NCBI GenBank assembly: GCA_033032175.1
Contig: CM065325.1
Span: 7,220,930 to 7,284,929, forward strand
Reading direction: 5' to 3'
DNA length: 64,000 nucleotides
From: Saturnia japonica
Taxonomy: Eukaryota > Arthropoda > Insecta > Lepidoptera > Saturniidae
Part shown: positions 35,541 to 48,800 of the stretch, one piece after another
Numbering within the stretch: the stretch's first letter is position 1
Layout: the number at the start of each line of letters is the position of its first letter
Position numbers and translations under genes: made by a program
The notes under the pieces: generated by a model
What the model was told of the DNA's origin: nothing
What the model saw: the letters and a program-made list of their open reading frames with translations, nothing else
The model's database searches: none

Positions 35541-38500
35541 AGTCCGTAAAGACATATACCATGTGAACAAACCTCTACTAAAGCATGTATATCTAATGAA
35601 ATATTCTTTTCAGTCATGCCTATTTTACAAATATTGGGCACACTTACTAATTAAAATTTCTATCTTTACTGCACATGGCATTCCAAATATTTGCTCATAT
35701 GTATGTATACTATTATTATATGGAATGCAGACTCTTCTAAAAGTGGGCGATATTGGTTGCAACACAGTTTTCATTGACGTAGCTAATACAGTGTATTTTT
35801 TTGTATTTTTGCATTGTTTTAACAAGATGATGGTTCCAATAAATTTATAATTGATATGAGAATACGAATACCACTAGAATATAATATGCATTTATCATCA
35901 CAAATCTATATCAAAACTTGTAGAAAGTATGCATATTTATTCAGTTTTATCACCAGAGGAGGAAATGTTTTAATGATTAATTGTTACCAATAACGCTTAA
36001 AATTGTCTCTTTAAATTATTATTTGTTGTTACCCTTATTTCAAGAAACACGGGGACATCGGCTAATAGCTTCCATAGCCGACGCGACGCAACGGTCAGCT
36101 AACCAGATTTACGAAAGCATTTTATATATCAATCTCAACTCTATCTGCAAGGGAATAATATCTTTCCGTGCAGCACAGATTCAAGCCCTTGAATGCGAGT
36201 CCATTTGTTGCTTCTGACATGTAATTTTATCTATAGTTGCTTTGATAATATTGACTTTAAAGATAGTCTTTGATCAAGCAATGCATGTTGCTATGTTCTA
36301 TTGATCTCTTTCAAAATTGTATAATTTTTATCATTTCTTATTTCGCTTTATAGACAGGCCATTTTATTTTCAATTATTCTGAATTGGTATTATTTGATCA
36401 CGTCTGTTGAATCATTAATTAAATGATAATTAAACACGACGTTTGCCTTGACTTGGTTTTTGTTATATTTCATTGTTCACTGTAACAAAATAATTTTATT
36501 TGAACGTGTAAACAAATTGATAAATCATTATTGATAACTTTACTATTGTAACCTTCAAAGCATTATGATGCGTATATAACAAAATATTTTATTGGAAACC
36601 ACCCCTACTGATTCCTATCTAATATTTTTAATTGTTCATTAGTAACACATGTTCGGTTTCGATTAATCGGCACTTTATGGATTTTTTTTTAAAGATAAAA
36701 TAGATAGCATAAAACGTTTTAATTTTTTTATATGGATATATTAATATTTTCCATTGACATGGGATGAATTGAATTTTATTGTAGGATCCCCAGAATGTTG
36801 TAATTTGTTTAATTGCTTTATCAGAAGCTGATCTGTTTGGAAATTCTTGAAGTACTTATATTACAAATTTCAAGTAAGAATGACAGTAAAATAGGAATAA
36901 AAAAATGGGATCTAATGGGAGAATAATTTGTATGTGTATAGAGACATCAAACTTCGCTGAAAACTCAACTATATATTTATAAAGTCTCTACACATACCAT
37001 ACATTGTTGCAAAACTAGCAACTGTTGTAAAAAACCTGAAACGTAAAAAAAAAATTTTATTCGTTCATTGGTCAACCCCGATTTCTTTAACGCATTTTTA
37101 TTTGGTTTTCTATCCACATAATAGAATTCTTAAGTGATACCAATTGACAGACAACAGCCCACGGTCTAGGGGTATAACATTTTCGAAGGGCTTTCCTTTT
37201 ATAACGTAGTTGATCACTAAGAAAGCAATTTTGAAAATTCACCTTCTAAGTAGGGTTGAAAATAGGATAATTTCTGAGAATTGGCCGATGGAAAATCCCA
37301 CTTGGCACACGGATTAAAATGGCGACAAATTAAAAATTAAATAAATGGACAACGTAGCACTCATTCACACGCGTATGTTTCAACGGTTCATCGAACCGCT
37401 GCGCGCTGACCTGGTGAAGGGTTTAAGGCTATAGCCTGCTAATACAAACGCAAGACTAGGCAAAATAGCATAGGAACCCGAATTAGATGAATATAAAGAA
37501 TATATGTAATATTAAAAAAAACCTTTAATTATTCACTACATTGTAAAATTGGGGTAACCTAACCACATTTTTCTATATTAATGAAACCATATACTATATA
37601 CGTATTTTCGATACGTAGGTACTTTGATTGTCGACATGACGTAACAATGATATCATGCGTGTACGAGAGAAACAATGTATGTTAATAATGAGTGGAATGC
37701 CATTGGTTATTAGCACACGTGTGTCCCAGACCGCCGTGGAAAATGGAAACGGGGGAGTTTCTCGATTTGCCCTCTGAACAATTATCCGTAACCATTTCAT
37801 TGGGGTACTTAGTGATATAATTTCTATGGTACAGTTACTAAGTGTTATATTAGTATTAAAGTTTTTTATGTATATTATACCTACATATTTAAAAACATAT
37901 ATGTGCATATCAATAAGGAAAAACTTTATTGTGTCCGAAGTGTATCAAAAACTGAAGTTCTGTAGATTATATTGGAGTCTAAATCGAAGATGACTAACTT
38001 ACATATCTTTATCTGCAAAATTGTAGCATAATTGGATTAAAAAATTATTTTTATTTTTTTTATACTTAAGTAGACTTACTAAAACACTTAATATTGTAAC
38101 TAATCAAATTTTGAGAATGATTTTGTTAGTTGTACCTACACGAGAATAGTCTGTGGATAGCTAGCTCTAAGTTCACTTGAGTAATAATAATAACACAACT
38201 CGCACATTTTTTTTATATGTGTATAATATGCATAACCCTATCATTCAATATGAAGAAATTGGATTCATAATATTTTTTTTGTTTTTTTAATTAATAATTG
38301 AATTTAAAAGTTTGTTGTCAGTCTCAATACCCAGACAACGTTAGTATTATTATTATTATTATTAGGTAACAATGTGACAAACTAACGCGAGTTCGGGGCA
38401 CGCGCTCGCGCAGATTTATCAGCGTGCGTAATTAAAAGGCGGCGCATTACCGTATGAATGCGCGGCGTGGCGGGTGCGTGCTGCGCACCGCAGCTGTCGT

Positions 38501-39140
38501 AATGCGGATACCGTGATCGACACTATTTGATCCTTTTAATTATAATACTTTTTATAATAGCGCAGTGCAGTAAAATACTATAAATTCAAATATGTACTTT
38601 ATACCTATAAAGAACCATATTTTTACAATTATTTAATTTTATAGCAAAATAGCATACATTTATCCTATCCTTTGGCTTCCTTACGTCACAAAAATGTACG
38701 AAAAATTGACATAATAAATAGCAAAATCAAGAAAACAGCGATTTACATGTTACCTTTATGTTAATCATTTTTAATAAATGTAATCGTTTTGAGCTCAGGT
38801 TCCTAATTTTCGAAGTTTCATCTATGTTCATTATAAAATATTTTTTTATCGAATGAAAAGAAAATATATGATACCTACATACTCTTACCACTAGAAGACA
38901 ATGATAATGATAATTAGATTGACTGCAATAAATATAAGAATTATATTTAAATAATTCTTTAGTCAGCTTTTTAAAAAGAAATAACGTAAGACATAAATTA
39001 CAGCGATATGTATTGTATTTAATAAATCAAACAACATATAAAAAACAATATTACCCAAAAGGTATGCAGTACAAACATCTAGGATTAATGGCTGCGTAAC
39101 GGTGATAATAAAACATTAGACTACATAATGAATATATGTA
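35541..39140. other. 3.6 kb stretch without a recognised gene
   Basis: 36045-36210 is GC-richer (a 78-codon frame there has no support). 37370-37420 holds a small stem (cggttc-atc-gaaccg). 38341-38361 is an (att)n run. 38385-38525 is strongly CpG-rich around gtgcgtaattaaaaggcggc and could be a conserved regulatory sequence. No exon with convincing splice sites was found. Confidence 0.35.
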
Positions 39141-40423
39141 TGGCATACGAGTGAAAATTTCGGGAATCAAGGAAGTGACACAACATTACTATTTAAAAAT
39201 GTATTTATTGCTTTTCGAAGTATTCTCCGCGAAATTTGCCACATTTTTCCATACGATGGAACCAATCATTGCAGCAACCATTCCATTCGGAAGTTGGGGT
39301 CTCCAAAATGGCCGTTTTGTAGGCGTCCACAGCTTCTTCAGGTGATGAAAATCTCTGTCCACGCAATTTATTCTTTATTTTAGGGAAAGTATAGAAATCA
39401 TTAGGGCTTAGGTCGGGGCTGTACGGCGGATGGCCTAATAATTCTATGTTTTCTTGCTCTCTAAAAACTCTTTTGTTCTGTGCGCGGTGTGAGAACTCGC
39501 ATTGTCGCGATGGAGGATGATGCGGCGGTTGCCGTTCTCTTTACGGAGTTCAGAAACGATCTGTGACAAACAAATGCTAGCATACCATTCTGCATTAACC
39601 GCTCTTTGTCCCTCAAGAGGAATAGTCGTAACATGGCCGGTTTTGGACACAGTGGCCACCATTTTTTTTGCAACACTCCGTGAACGAATAATTTTTGTTG
39701 GCTTTAACTCATTTTCGAACACCCAAACTCGTGACTGGATTTTTGTTTCGGGTTCGTACGCGTATATCCAGGATTCGTCACCTGATACGATGTTGTATAC
39801 AGCATTTGAGGATCCTGCGTGGAATCTTTCGAGAGTTCTGACGCAACAAGTAACGCGAGCCGCTTTTTGCTCTTCACAGAGCGAATGCGGTATCCATCGG
39901 GAAAACAACTTTTTTACACCTAATTGTTCATGCATGATTATTTGTATTTGACTCATGCCAATGTCTAAAGTTGCCTGAATTTCGCGGTATGTCACATGTC
40001 GATCTTCCTCAATCAACTTACGCACAGCATCAACGTTTTCTTGGGTGACTGCAGTTTTTGGACGACCTTGACGAGGATCATCACTGAGCTTGACACGTCC
40101 ACGTTGAAATTTAGCAAACCAGCGATAAATTGTGGTTTTGGATGGGGCTTCATCACCAAATGCAGAAATCATCCGGTCAACACACTGTTTTTGTGTTAAA
40201 CCACTTTGAAAGTCATAATAAATCATCGTTCTTGAATTTTCTCGAGTCAATTCCTTTTTCTCAACGACTAAACAAGTTTGACAAAACCTTGTGACAAGAC
40301 CGAGAATCTTTTTTAAATAAATAAATTGTCTTCGATTTTAAAACCAAGGAGTTTTCAATTAAAAAGATTTTAATATGACAGGAACAGTGGAAATATTCCA
40401 TTCCCGATACTTTTAGTGCAGCC
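39141..40423 (-). mobile_element. Mariner element 2
   Basis: About 1.28 kb around a nearly complete transposase. The right end (reverse complement ggctgcactaaaagtatcgg) and the left end (tggcatacgagtgaaaattt) are imperfect inverted repeats that share aaa.t.tcgggaat. TA flanks both proposed ends (39139-39140 and 40424-40425). It differs in sequence from mariner 1, so it is a separate invasion. The left TIR is more decayed than the right. Confidence 0.75.
39205..40250 (-). pseudogene. Mariner transposase with one frameshift (element 2)
   Basis: Open from ATG at 40250 for 268 codons. The N-terminal DNA-binding half includes SKTTIYRWFAKFQRG and DPRQGRPKT. Catalytic motifs VSGDESW and ILHRDNASSH follow. 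Near 39455 the frame shifts by what looks like two extra bases. The next frame supplies HPPYSPDLSPNDF with the third aspartate, and ends GEYFEKQ at 39205. Counting across the shift with two bases removed gives 34 residues between the second and third D (DD34D), and the span equals 348 codons plus 2 nt, the normal mariner length. Only this one lesion was found, so it is younger or better kept than mariner 1. As it stands it would make a protein without the third catalytic D. The plus-strand frames of 67-149 codons here are shadows. Confidence 0.9.
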
Positions 40424-41037
40424 TATGTATCACGGTACAAAAAAATTGATAAGATGTTTGGCATGGCATGACACTACGTAAAGGTAAATCGGCTTGGAGA
40501 CGTTTTCGCGTTTATAGTAGCGACACACTGACTAAAACTGAATAAACCTGTTTGAGTTAGCTACCACGTGCCTCGCTCTTTAACTACAATCGTACTTAAT
40601 ACTACATACACGTAAACTATAACGTACACTACTAAAAATGCAAAAACGTCGTCGCGGCATCTCGCCAAGTGATTTAGCTATAACAAACTATCAAAACGAC
40701 TAAGCCGTGCATTGATATAGCGTGACGTATCGTGATTGTTTAAACGCCGACAGATGTGTGCCGGAATGTAATTGTTTGGCCGTAACTTACAAGCGTAGTA
40801 CATTTTATATCATTCGAAAACACCCCAATTTTTAAAGATTCATTCACCTCATCAGATGTTATATGGACGACCCTAGCATTGTGCGAACGGAGTTTTTTTT
40901 TCAGTAAAATATAATCTAGTAACGGTTAATTTTTATTATTCAGTATGTGTGATAATAAAAAAATTAAATTAAAATTGAGTTATAAAGAAATAAGAAAAAC
41001 TTATTTTGTTTCCAAAACCATTATGTGTTAGAGCATT
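40424..41037. other. Non-coding stretch
   Basis: No gene or recognisable element is seen. Confidence 0.4.
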
Positions 41038-41385
41038 TAACGTGGTGGTCGAATGGTTAATGTCGATGGAACATCGATCCGATGTCAGCCCTATTGAGAT
41101 TTAGCATGTACAAACGGTTTTTTGGAATTTGATTGGAATTTAACCTTTAAGGTAGCCTTGAGTCATGAAAATGTACGTAAAAATAGGCATATATGCCATC
41201 CCCGATAGTACAGTCAATAATTACCTACACTTTAAGCTGAGACCGCTGAGAGTGAAGAAATAATTATATCGTGAGGAAAGCTATACGCTTGATAAATGTT
41301 CTGAATGATGAAATGAAAATAAATAACTATAGTTTCCTCGGCGATTGAAATCGTTAATATATCGTGGGTTGATATGATGTATTAG
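41038..41385 (+). mobile_element. tRNA-derived SINE
   Basis: The head is ggtggtcgaatggttaatgt (A-box-like), with a decayed B-box region catcgatccgatgtc about 30 nt later. The body contains tcgtgaggaaagctatacg, and the 3' part gtgggttgatatgatg. It has the same general layout, in opposite orientation, as the SINE in the tandem units. Confidence 0.55.
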
Positions 41386-42151
41386 ATTAGGTATGCCTTT
41401 CTTCGAGAAGTGGACTTTTCTCAATAATGGCTATACAAAATATTGATATACTCGATTGAGTTTCTTGCCGACTTATCTCGATGACTGGAATGTTGTCCGA
41501 TACTTGTGTGATACCGGGTATTTTGTATTCGTCTATCTTTAGGGCGTAAATTAAATTGAATTTGTGAGATATTTACGGGCTGGTAGTTGGTACTGTTATA
41601 ATGATAACTTATGCCAATTACAATTGTTAAAATAATTTTCGATAAATAATGATTTAGATTATAAATATGAATATTATGATACTTCGATTATCCATTTAAT
41701 GCTTTCAAGAAAGGTACAAATATATAATCAGTTTTTATTTAAATATATTAAACATTCAGGTATTACACGTACTTACACGTCATATGGGATATGCGAATTA
41801 TGTTAATAATGACGCGGAGTCATGTCGTATTGTTTATTCATAATTAAATACGTAATGCAATGCATAATACCGAGTAATTAGAAAAGTGTGCCAGTGAACA
41901 CATCGTGGTTACGCGTACGCCAGCTGCTATCTAATTACGATAATAGATTAGTTTAACGCTACTTCCGGTTAATATTATTAGTCAAAACATGTTGAAAATT
42001 AAACCAGTCTTCAATTATATTATGGGGTACATGAAAAGAGCCTTCGCGAGTGACGATACCTGAGTAAGTACCATAGGCATTCAGTCCTCAATCCAACTTT
42101 AGTGACTGGCCAATTATTTCACCACGGTGCGAACTATTTTTATTGAAAATT
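41386..42151. other. Non-coding stretch
   Basis: AT-rich. 41890-41990 is slightly GC-richer. Nothing is recognised. Confidence 0.35.
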
Positions 42152-42576
42152 TTAAAGACAAAAATGCTTATTATGGGTGTTCCTTAGAAGATAGATGTAT
42201 ACGCTCCGTGACTTTTTTGTAGGTCTTTTTAATGCCTACAATCATGTAGTACATTAGTTTGCTATATCTCTTATGGTTTACTCAGCGTAAGCCATTTAAG
42301 CTCCCGAATTGATTTACCATGACTATTTTTTTATTTGTGCGGAACCCTTATTCTTTTTCTAAAATAAAAGTAGCTTAAGTTACTCCCTATAACATCAGCT
42401 ATCTATCAGTGAAAGTCCCGTGATAATCGGTCCAACTGTTTCGGAGATTACCTGGAACAAACAGACAGACAAAAATTTTAAAAGTTGGTGTTTTGTTAAA
42501 TGTATTGTATATAGTTTCATATGCATTTAGTATATATAAAACTGACATTACAAACAGACACTTTAATTTTATTAAT
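42152..42576 (+). repeat. Uninterrupted relative of the mariner-split repeat
   Basis: It aligns with 31796-32020 and 33302-33446. It includes tgaaagtcccgtgataatcg and 'aacaaacagacagacaaaa', typical of an interspersed-repeat 3' part. It ends exactly where the next repeat begins. Confidence 0.7.
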
Positions 42577-43159
42577 TGGAAAACGCCAAGAGCGAGTCGG
42601 ACTCGCGCACTGAAGATTCCGTAATTGTGGATGTAATTTGGTAGCATTACAGAAGAAAGCGCCGAACAATTCTAACAAAAAAAATTACTATATCGAGGGA
42701 CAAGCTTAACTTTGCCGTTGGAAAATTGTTGATGTATGGGGACATTGATATATGCCGTAGTCAGTTTACCAACTGCAAATAAGTTTGTAATCACAATTTT
42801 CATGTTTTTTGTGACGTAATTACAAATTTACGGTTAACAGATTTATTCCTTACTTGTGCTGTAAGACAATGCTTCTTGCCAAATTTCATGATGCTACGTC
42901 AACTTGAGGAACCCGAAACTCTTATAGGTTTTAATTCCCTTTACGAGTGTTAAAATATACAGCATACACAGTCGTATCTTTTGATTACTTTAACTTGAAG
43001 TTTGAATTTTTCACAGCTCCAAGGGATTGTAGACTTGAGTATTTGATATTAATTTTAACTTGATACATCTACGCACTCATGAAAAAAAGGGTCTTAAGAC
43101 AGACTGACATACACACTATAAGGGTTCCTTTTTCCTTCTGAGGTGCGGAGCCCTAAAAA
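42577..43159 (+). repeat. 'gagtcggactcgcgcac' repeat, full-length
   Basis: It starts ggaaaacgccaagagcgagt and cggactcgcgcactgaagat, and ends gggttcctttttccttctga and ggtgcggagccctaaaaacg. The ends (gggttcc / ggagccct) form a short inverted repeat. It is one of the most common repeat layouts in Lepidoptera; about 580 bp. Confidence 0.65.
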
Positions 43160-43725
43160 CGACTTATTTTGATATTAATGGCTACATGTATTTATACACA
43201 ATTCTACTAATGTCAAGTGAATATAATATTTTTATAATCTCCAAAGTTTAATTAGTGCTCTAACAAAGTGGTAGCTCGTCTGTTAAAACTACCAGGAAGA
43301 TTTTGTGGCAACACCTGCCGAAACAAATTTATAGAAACTTGGCGACAGATTTTTTGCTTAAGGGTAATTAGGTAAAGCCCTACCTACCACCATGTCATGA
43401 TTTCATAACAATGTTTTCCGTCCTTAAAGGTACCCTACTCTTCTCAATGTAGATTTCGAACGTACGTCGATCGACACGTTATTAATAAGCGTAGCCTTTG
43501 GTTATTTTTTAAATCATTTGGCATAGTGATATGTATTTACACTTTATATAATAATACCCTAGAAATATAATATAGAGGCATCAAAACCTTTTTTTATTAT
43601 AAAATGTTATTCTATGTAATATGATGATATAGGTACTAACGACTCACATTATTCATGATATTATAAATAGATTCATTACAAAAAATAGTAATAATGAAAA
43701 AAATGAACATGATTTATTTCGCGAC
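43160..43725. other. AT-rich non-coding stretch
   Basis: Nothing recognised. Confidence 0.4.
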
Positions 43726-43960
43726 ATCGCGTCGTTCGACTTGAGTTTGAATCCTTTCAATGAGCCTGAGCTTTCTAGCTGGCTAGCTACCACCCTCAAG
43801 TTGAAATTCTGTCGCCAAGCACCGATAGGTGTGTTCCGACAGCTGCACTTGAGAGCCAGTCTTCCACCAGGCTTAGCGTGCTTACCATCTCAGTCCACAT
43901 TGTCACTTAAGATCAGGTGAAATTTTAGCCCCAACGCTAAACCGATAACGATATAAAAAT
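43726..43960 (+). mobile_element. tRNA-derived SINE, second family, copy 1
   Basis: tcgcgtcgttcgacttgagt..gaatcctttcaatgagcctg, 'ctggctagctaccaccctca', ccgataggtgtgttccgaca, 'ccagtcttccaccaggctta' and aacgctaaaccgataacgat match 46660-46970 in order. The 5' end is truncated relative to that copy. Confidence 0.7.
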
Positions 43961-44528
43961 GATTTACATAGAAATTACAGAATTATACGAAGAAATATAC
44001 AAAATTAATACAATAAAATTACTAAGTGAAGGGAAAAGCAACAAACTCAATTCTAGGATAAAATTTTGTGGTAAAACATCCAAATTATTTATAAAACATA
44101 GTTATAATGTAAAGGACGCCCTACCTGTCAAATTTGAAGACATTATGTTAAAACAAGTATATAAAATATAACTCGATGCGATAAAATATAAGAAATATTC
44201 AGGTCAATGTAGTGAAATATTAATGTTATGTATGTGGATGTATTATTAGTATATGTATGTACTGTGTTATTATAATATTTGCGGCAACATTTTTATTTAA
44301 TTTGTTTTATATTTGATCATCAATGCTTTATTTATCTGCAAACAGGAAATAAAAATACTTATTAACACTAAAAATAAATTTAACAGCCAAACTAAAACAA
44401 TATGGTAGTAATAGTATTACATAAAGATTATTCTAGTAATTTCCTTTGATGTAAAAGAATTATATTAAATATAAACAAAAATGAAATTTTCTTTATCAAT
44501 TAAATATATAATAAACATTAAAAGTAGC
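43961..44528. other. AT-rich non-coding stretch
   Basis: A 70-codon AT-driven frame (43959-44171) has no family resemblance. AATAAA-like words on the minus strand near 44300-44340 could serve the candidate exon that follows. Confidence 0.35.
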
Positions 44529-44652
44529 TCATCCATAATTTCTTATGGTCTCGTTACGAAGGACGTACACGTCAGTTTGTAAGGTGGTATCGCACCCCTC
44601 AAGAAGCAGGTCAAGGCGTCTGCACCTGTTGCTCCCTTCTTTGCAACATGAA
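44529..44652 (-). CDS. Candidate cysteine-rich terminal exon
   Basis: On the minus strand a strong acceptor, cccctaatttcctttcag, is followed by 124 nt that is distinctly GC-richer than its surroundings. After one leftover base it gives an open frame of 40 codons: a start SCCKEGSNRCRRLDLL, then LEGCDTT, and an end VLRNETIRNYG, with a stop at 44529. Four cysteines in 20 residues suggest the end of a secreted or disulphide-bonded protein. A poly-A signal could lie near 44340-44300. I do not recognise the family, no upstream exon is identified, and a second frame is also open for about 36 codons, so it remains a hypothesis. Confidence 0.35.
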
Positions 44653-46659
44653 CTGAAAGGAAATTAGGGGAATAAGTCAGAGGGTTTCATGTATTCTTAC
44701 TTACAGGTGATTTACTTGTTTTTGTTTATTTATGTTTAACCATTTGTGTAATTTAAATTTTAAACTTTAATTAGTTTGAAAATATTTACATATATTCATC
44801 ATATGTTACTACAATAATTTTTCGTCTAGAACTATAAAGAAAATTTATATTTTTATGTATAGAAATAATAAATTACGTTACGAACCGAACACCTTTTTTA
44901 CGGCTTGCTGCAAATTATGTATAAATTTGAATAATATTCAAATTCGTAAGTACACTTCGAATAGCGAAAAGAATAGAGCCCGCAGTTCACTCGGTCCAAT
45001 GAATACAGAGATACGAGTGAGTAGTGAACAATACGGGGCTCTATGACCCGCTCTGTGGAGTACGACAGGTAAGCTGCTCTACTTAAATATTTAATTTTTT
45101 ATTACTTGATTTCCTTTATAAACAATATGCATATTATTATGTATTTAATTTGCCTAAACTAATTCTTAGTATTATTGCAAGGGCATTACCCTTAAATTAC
45201 TACAATGAAATTAATACACTAAACATATTATTAAAGCTAAATTATCGCTGTAACAAAAAAAAAATGGCAAAATCTTTAAGTTTTAAATAAAAATGATTAA
45301 ATAACTTTATCGACTGATTACTTCTATAATTAAATACAGTACTGTATTTAAAATGCGGATGTGTAGAAATAATATAGATAAAGTTTATGATCAACGCAGG
45401 ATACTAATCAACCAATATAACTTACTCCTAACCCAGTTATTAGTAATAAGCAGTGCTTACCAACGAACAGCATATAATTCTTATTTAAATGGATAAATGA
45501 AAAAAAAAATTAAGTAGAGTATAAGTTAAATACTAGAATAGCATAGGTACTTTTGGTTGTCGGTATAGCACGTTGCTGCGTTGGTTGGTACACCTGCCCG
45601 CATGCGAGTAGCGCCGCGCGTGCGCAGCTGCTAAAACGGACTCGCTGTGATCGCAAGTTTCCAACTGTCAGTTTTTTATTTTGTTTCCCTTCGCTTTAAA
45701 CCAGTTCACAGTTGTTAGGAATCCGACGAGACTTTGAACCTATAGTTTGAGCATCGTGCAATTGGGACTATTCATTTTTTTTAACCAGGACTAAATCAAA
45801 AACCGTTTCGAGGAATTGCATTATTACATATATGTTAATTTTATAGTTTATTAGATTAAAAATATTGAATGGTTAAATATATTTTTCTAATTAATCCTAT
45901 AGCCTTTGTTTGAACTTCATGACGTCATCACTAGCATCGACGCGTTTTCTTTGCTTTAATACTAAGATATTTTACTTAATACCTGAACATTAAAAAACGC
46001 CATAGTATTATAGATTGACAACCTTCATTTGTCAAATGTTGGGTTCGTCAAAAGAAGCATGCCAACAAGCCAGTGTTGTCGGGGCCCTTGAATCAAAAGT
46101 TACGTTTCGTTTCATGAGAAGTTATATATTCGTTTCTTTTTATATCAAAAAAGTTGAAACCCTTGTTAGAATCGAGACATATTCAACATATTTTAAATTT
46201 GAACAAGGTTTTGTAATTACTTCGCCGCTCTTGAGCCGATTTTTTGGTAAAATATCAAAGTTAGTTATTATTATTAATGTTATTAATTTTCTAAGAAGTT
46301 GCGAAAATCGCGTTCATTGCAAAAGTACTTCCATGTGACACGAGAAGGTAAAAAGTTACGAAAAATGTAACCATTTAGCAACGTTGGTATACACACTGAG
46401 GTATTATCACAAGCCCAGAGAATGATAATCGACAGATAACATTAACATTTCTTGATAAATGCTCAGTAATGACGTCAAAATAAAAATTATATTTGCTATT
46501 TTCAAAAATATATACAATCAAGTAATAAGCCATAAAATGGTATAATATTCAAATTAGTGTCTCAGAATTCTTCATACTATCTAAAATAAAAATAAAAAAG
46601 GAAGTGTACAAAAATTGGACAACGCTCATTGCTTCACGTGTTAGAATTGAATTAAACTG
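44653..46659. other. 2 kb stretch without a recognised gene
   Basis: 44965-45070 holds an imperfect hairpin (agagcccgcagttcact / agtgaacaatacggggctct) that looks repeat-derived. A GTAAGC donor-like word follows at 45069. 45570-45665 is CpG-rich and could be a promoter (gtcagtttttt downstream). The 107-codon frame at 46015-46338 has no support. Confidence 0.35.
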
Positions 46660-46970
46660 AAGCAATGATGGCTCAGTTGATAGCGTGTATGGACTCCGCG
46701 TCGATCGACGTGAGTTCGAAACCCTGCAACGAGCCTGAGATTTCGGTGAAAGAAAACAGCATGGTGGTAAGGCTTTTCCTAATGCCCGTCTGGATAGCTA
46801 CCATCCTCAAGTTGAAAATCTGTAGCCAAACACCGATAGGTGTGTTCCGGCAGCTTCTTTTGAGAATTGGTCTTCCACTAGGCTTAGCGTGCTACCATCT
46901 TCGACAACATCGTCACTTAAGATGAGGTGAGATTGTGACCACAACGCTAAACATATAACGATAAAAAAAT
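46660..46970 (+). mobile_element. tRNA-derived SINE, second family, copy 2
   Basis: It has a clear tRNA-like promoter: ggctcagttgatagcgtgta (A box) and gagttcgaaaccctg (B box) about 35 nt later. The body matches 43726-43960, and the end is aacgctaaacatataacgat with an A-run. The 86-codon frame over it is not a gene. Confidence 0.75.
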
Positions 46971-48472
46971 GGAATTATATTCATATATTTTTCTATTTTA
47001 TGACTATATATACCTTGTCTCTCATGGGGCAGAAAGAATGAAGCGTTCTTGTAGACTTCTTACGTTTGCTTCATATTCAGTAATCCCTTCATGTTACCGC
47101 GCTAATATAAAGTAATTTTTACTACTATCTAACCCGTGCGAATATTTCGCACACTATAGAATGTAAGTTAAAATGTTTGTTAAACAGATTGAATATATCT
47201 TAATTTATTTAATAATTTTTTAATGAAAATATAATTTTTAGACCATTCATTAGCACGGAACATACGTTTTAGAGTGATGTTTGAGTCATTAATAATTTTG
47301 TTGAAGAATTAACGGAGATAGGGCGTTGCAAGGAAAAAAACTTTTGAGAAATAATGTAGTTATATGATTTTTAAGGTCGGCATATATTTTTTACCCATTA
47401 CAGCAAAATCTTATCCGACTCTGGCTTTTAATCCTGTCCACAATAGAATGATACACCTTTTTATTACATAATTCATACATTATATAAGTGATATGTAAAC
47501 TGTTCTTACCAACAAAATACAGTTTTAAACGTTATGCTGGTGTCACTCTCTTTAAACCAACATTTGCTGTGCATGTTTTCCTTTTGTGCTCATCTAAAAC
47601 ATTATGTATAGTGACTGAGCTTAATCAAAATATGTGTTTAAATTATACACCATTTCCGCTGTCCTAAATATCAAAATATGTCTTTTATTATGTTTTTTAT
47701 TTTATTTTTAAATTAATGATTGATGAGAACATAACATGTAAGAAATTAATAATAACGATAACACAAAATAATTATATCCGTCTTGGGATAATTACAAAAG
47801 TTGGTATTCTTTATTATTTTACTTTACTTTATCTAAATATAAAAATAATATTTATAACTATGTAATATAGGTGAACATTATAACTTATGTAGAACTAGGG
47901 TATATTTACTAAACAACTACACACAAATAAATAGGTGTGGACCCTCTAACAGTGAGAACCGTTCACCGAAAAACACAATAAAATAATCCGTTGTTTTGTT
48001 CACTATGATGTACAGCTTACAAAAAAACTGTAGTTCAATCAGTAGATGTATTTTTTATTCCAGATTTCTTAATAGACATTTATTGTAAAAGACATCGATC
48101 ACGAGCGCAACACTAAAAATTATTTTGTCTGCCCATCTGTTTATTTGTATGACTGGATTAAATTCAAAAAAGGCTAGACCAATTTTTTATCATTTTTGTA
48201 CATGGAAAGCATGTGCAGGTATGGGCTATATAAGAACTGTCAATAATTTGAATAAAAATAAAAATACGAGACGAAAGTAATTACTGCTCGATAAGTGTGG
48301 CACCACTACTTTATCAAAAGAATATATTTTGCTAAGGCAGTTCTTTTTATTTTAACCAAATATATAAACAGAAATAATAATGCTATACACATAATAAAGG
48401 AAATGTAAACATTTGTGTAAAAAGTCACATGTCATATTTTAAATAAATGTAAGACGCAAAATTTTCCTCGTC
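46971..48472. other. AT-rich non-coding stretch
   Basis: 48110-48260 (gtctgcccatctgtttatt, then tttttgtacatggaaagcat) resembles 54385-54560 and is probably an old repeat. No gene. Confidence 0.35.
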
Positions 48473-48800
48473 ATTAGTGATCACTGTTTTAGTGGGCATC
48501 ATCAGGATTAAATGCAAGCACAAAGGAAAACAGCCTCTTTTTCATACAATTTAAATGTAGTTCCGCAATATCAAAGGTAGCTTACACTGCAGGTACAACC
48601 ATATAACTCTGAAGTACAGATGTCAACGGTCCGATGCCGCGACGATCCAAGTAAGAATGTATATATCTTAGCCGTCTTTTAAGGCGTTCAGTCAATAGTG
48701 CGGGTTAATAATAGTCAATAGCAGCTAGCCGCTTGACTATAGTACGAACAGTAAGCCATTAGTACGGATTCAATAATCACGTCGACAAATATAAATAAAA
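48473..48800. repeat. Dispersed repeat, family D, copy 2
   Basis: The first 60 bp matches 34610-34690. Beyond that, similarity is weak and the end is uncertain. Confidence 0.35.

Noticed and set aside
39502..39951. 149-codon plus-strand frame
   Set aside because: Shadow of the mariner 2 transposase on the other strand.
45043..45070. ATG plus nine codons ending in CAG|GTAAGC, a possible first exon
   Set aside because: It sits at the edge of an imperfect hairpin (44965-45045) that looks repeat-derived; the donor alone is weak evidence.
46015..46338. 107-codon plus-strand frame
   Set aside because: AT-rich, no motif, no start or splice context beyond chance.
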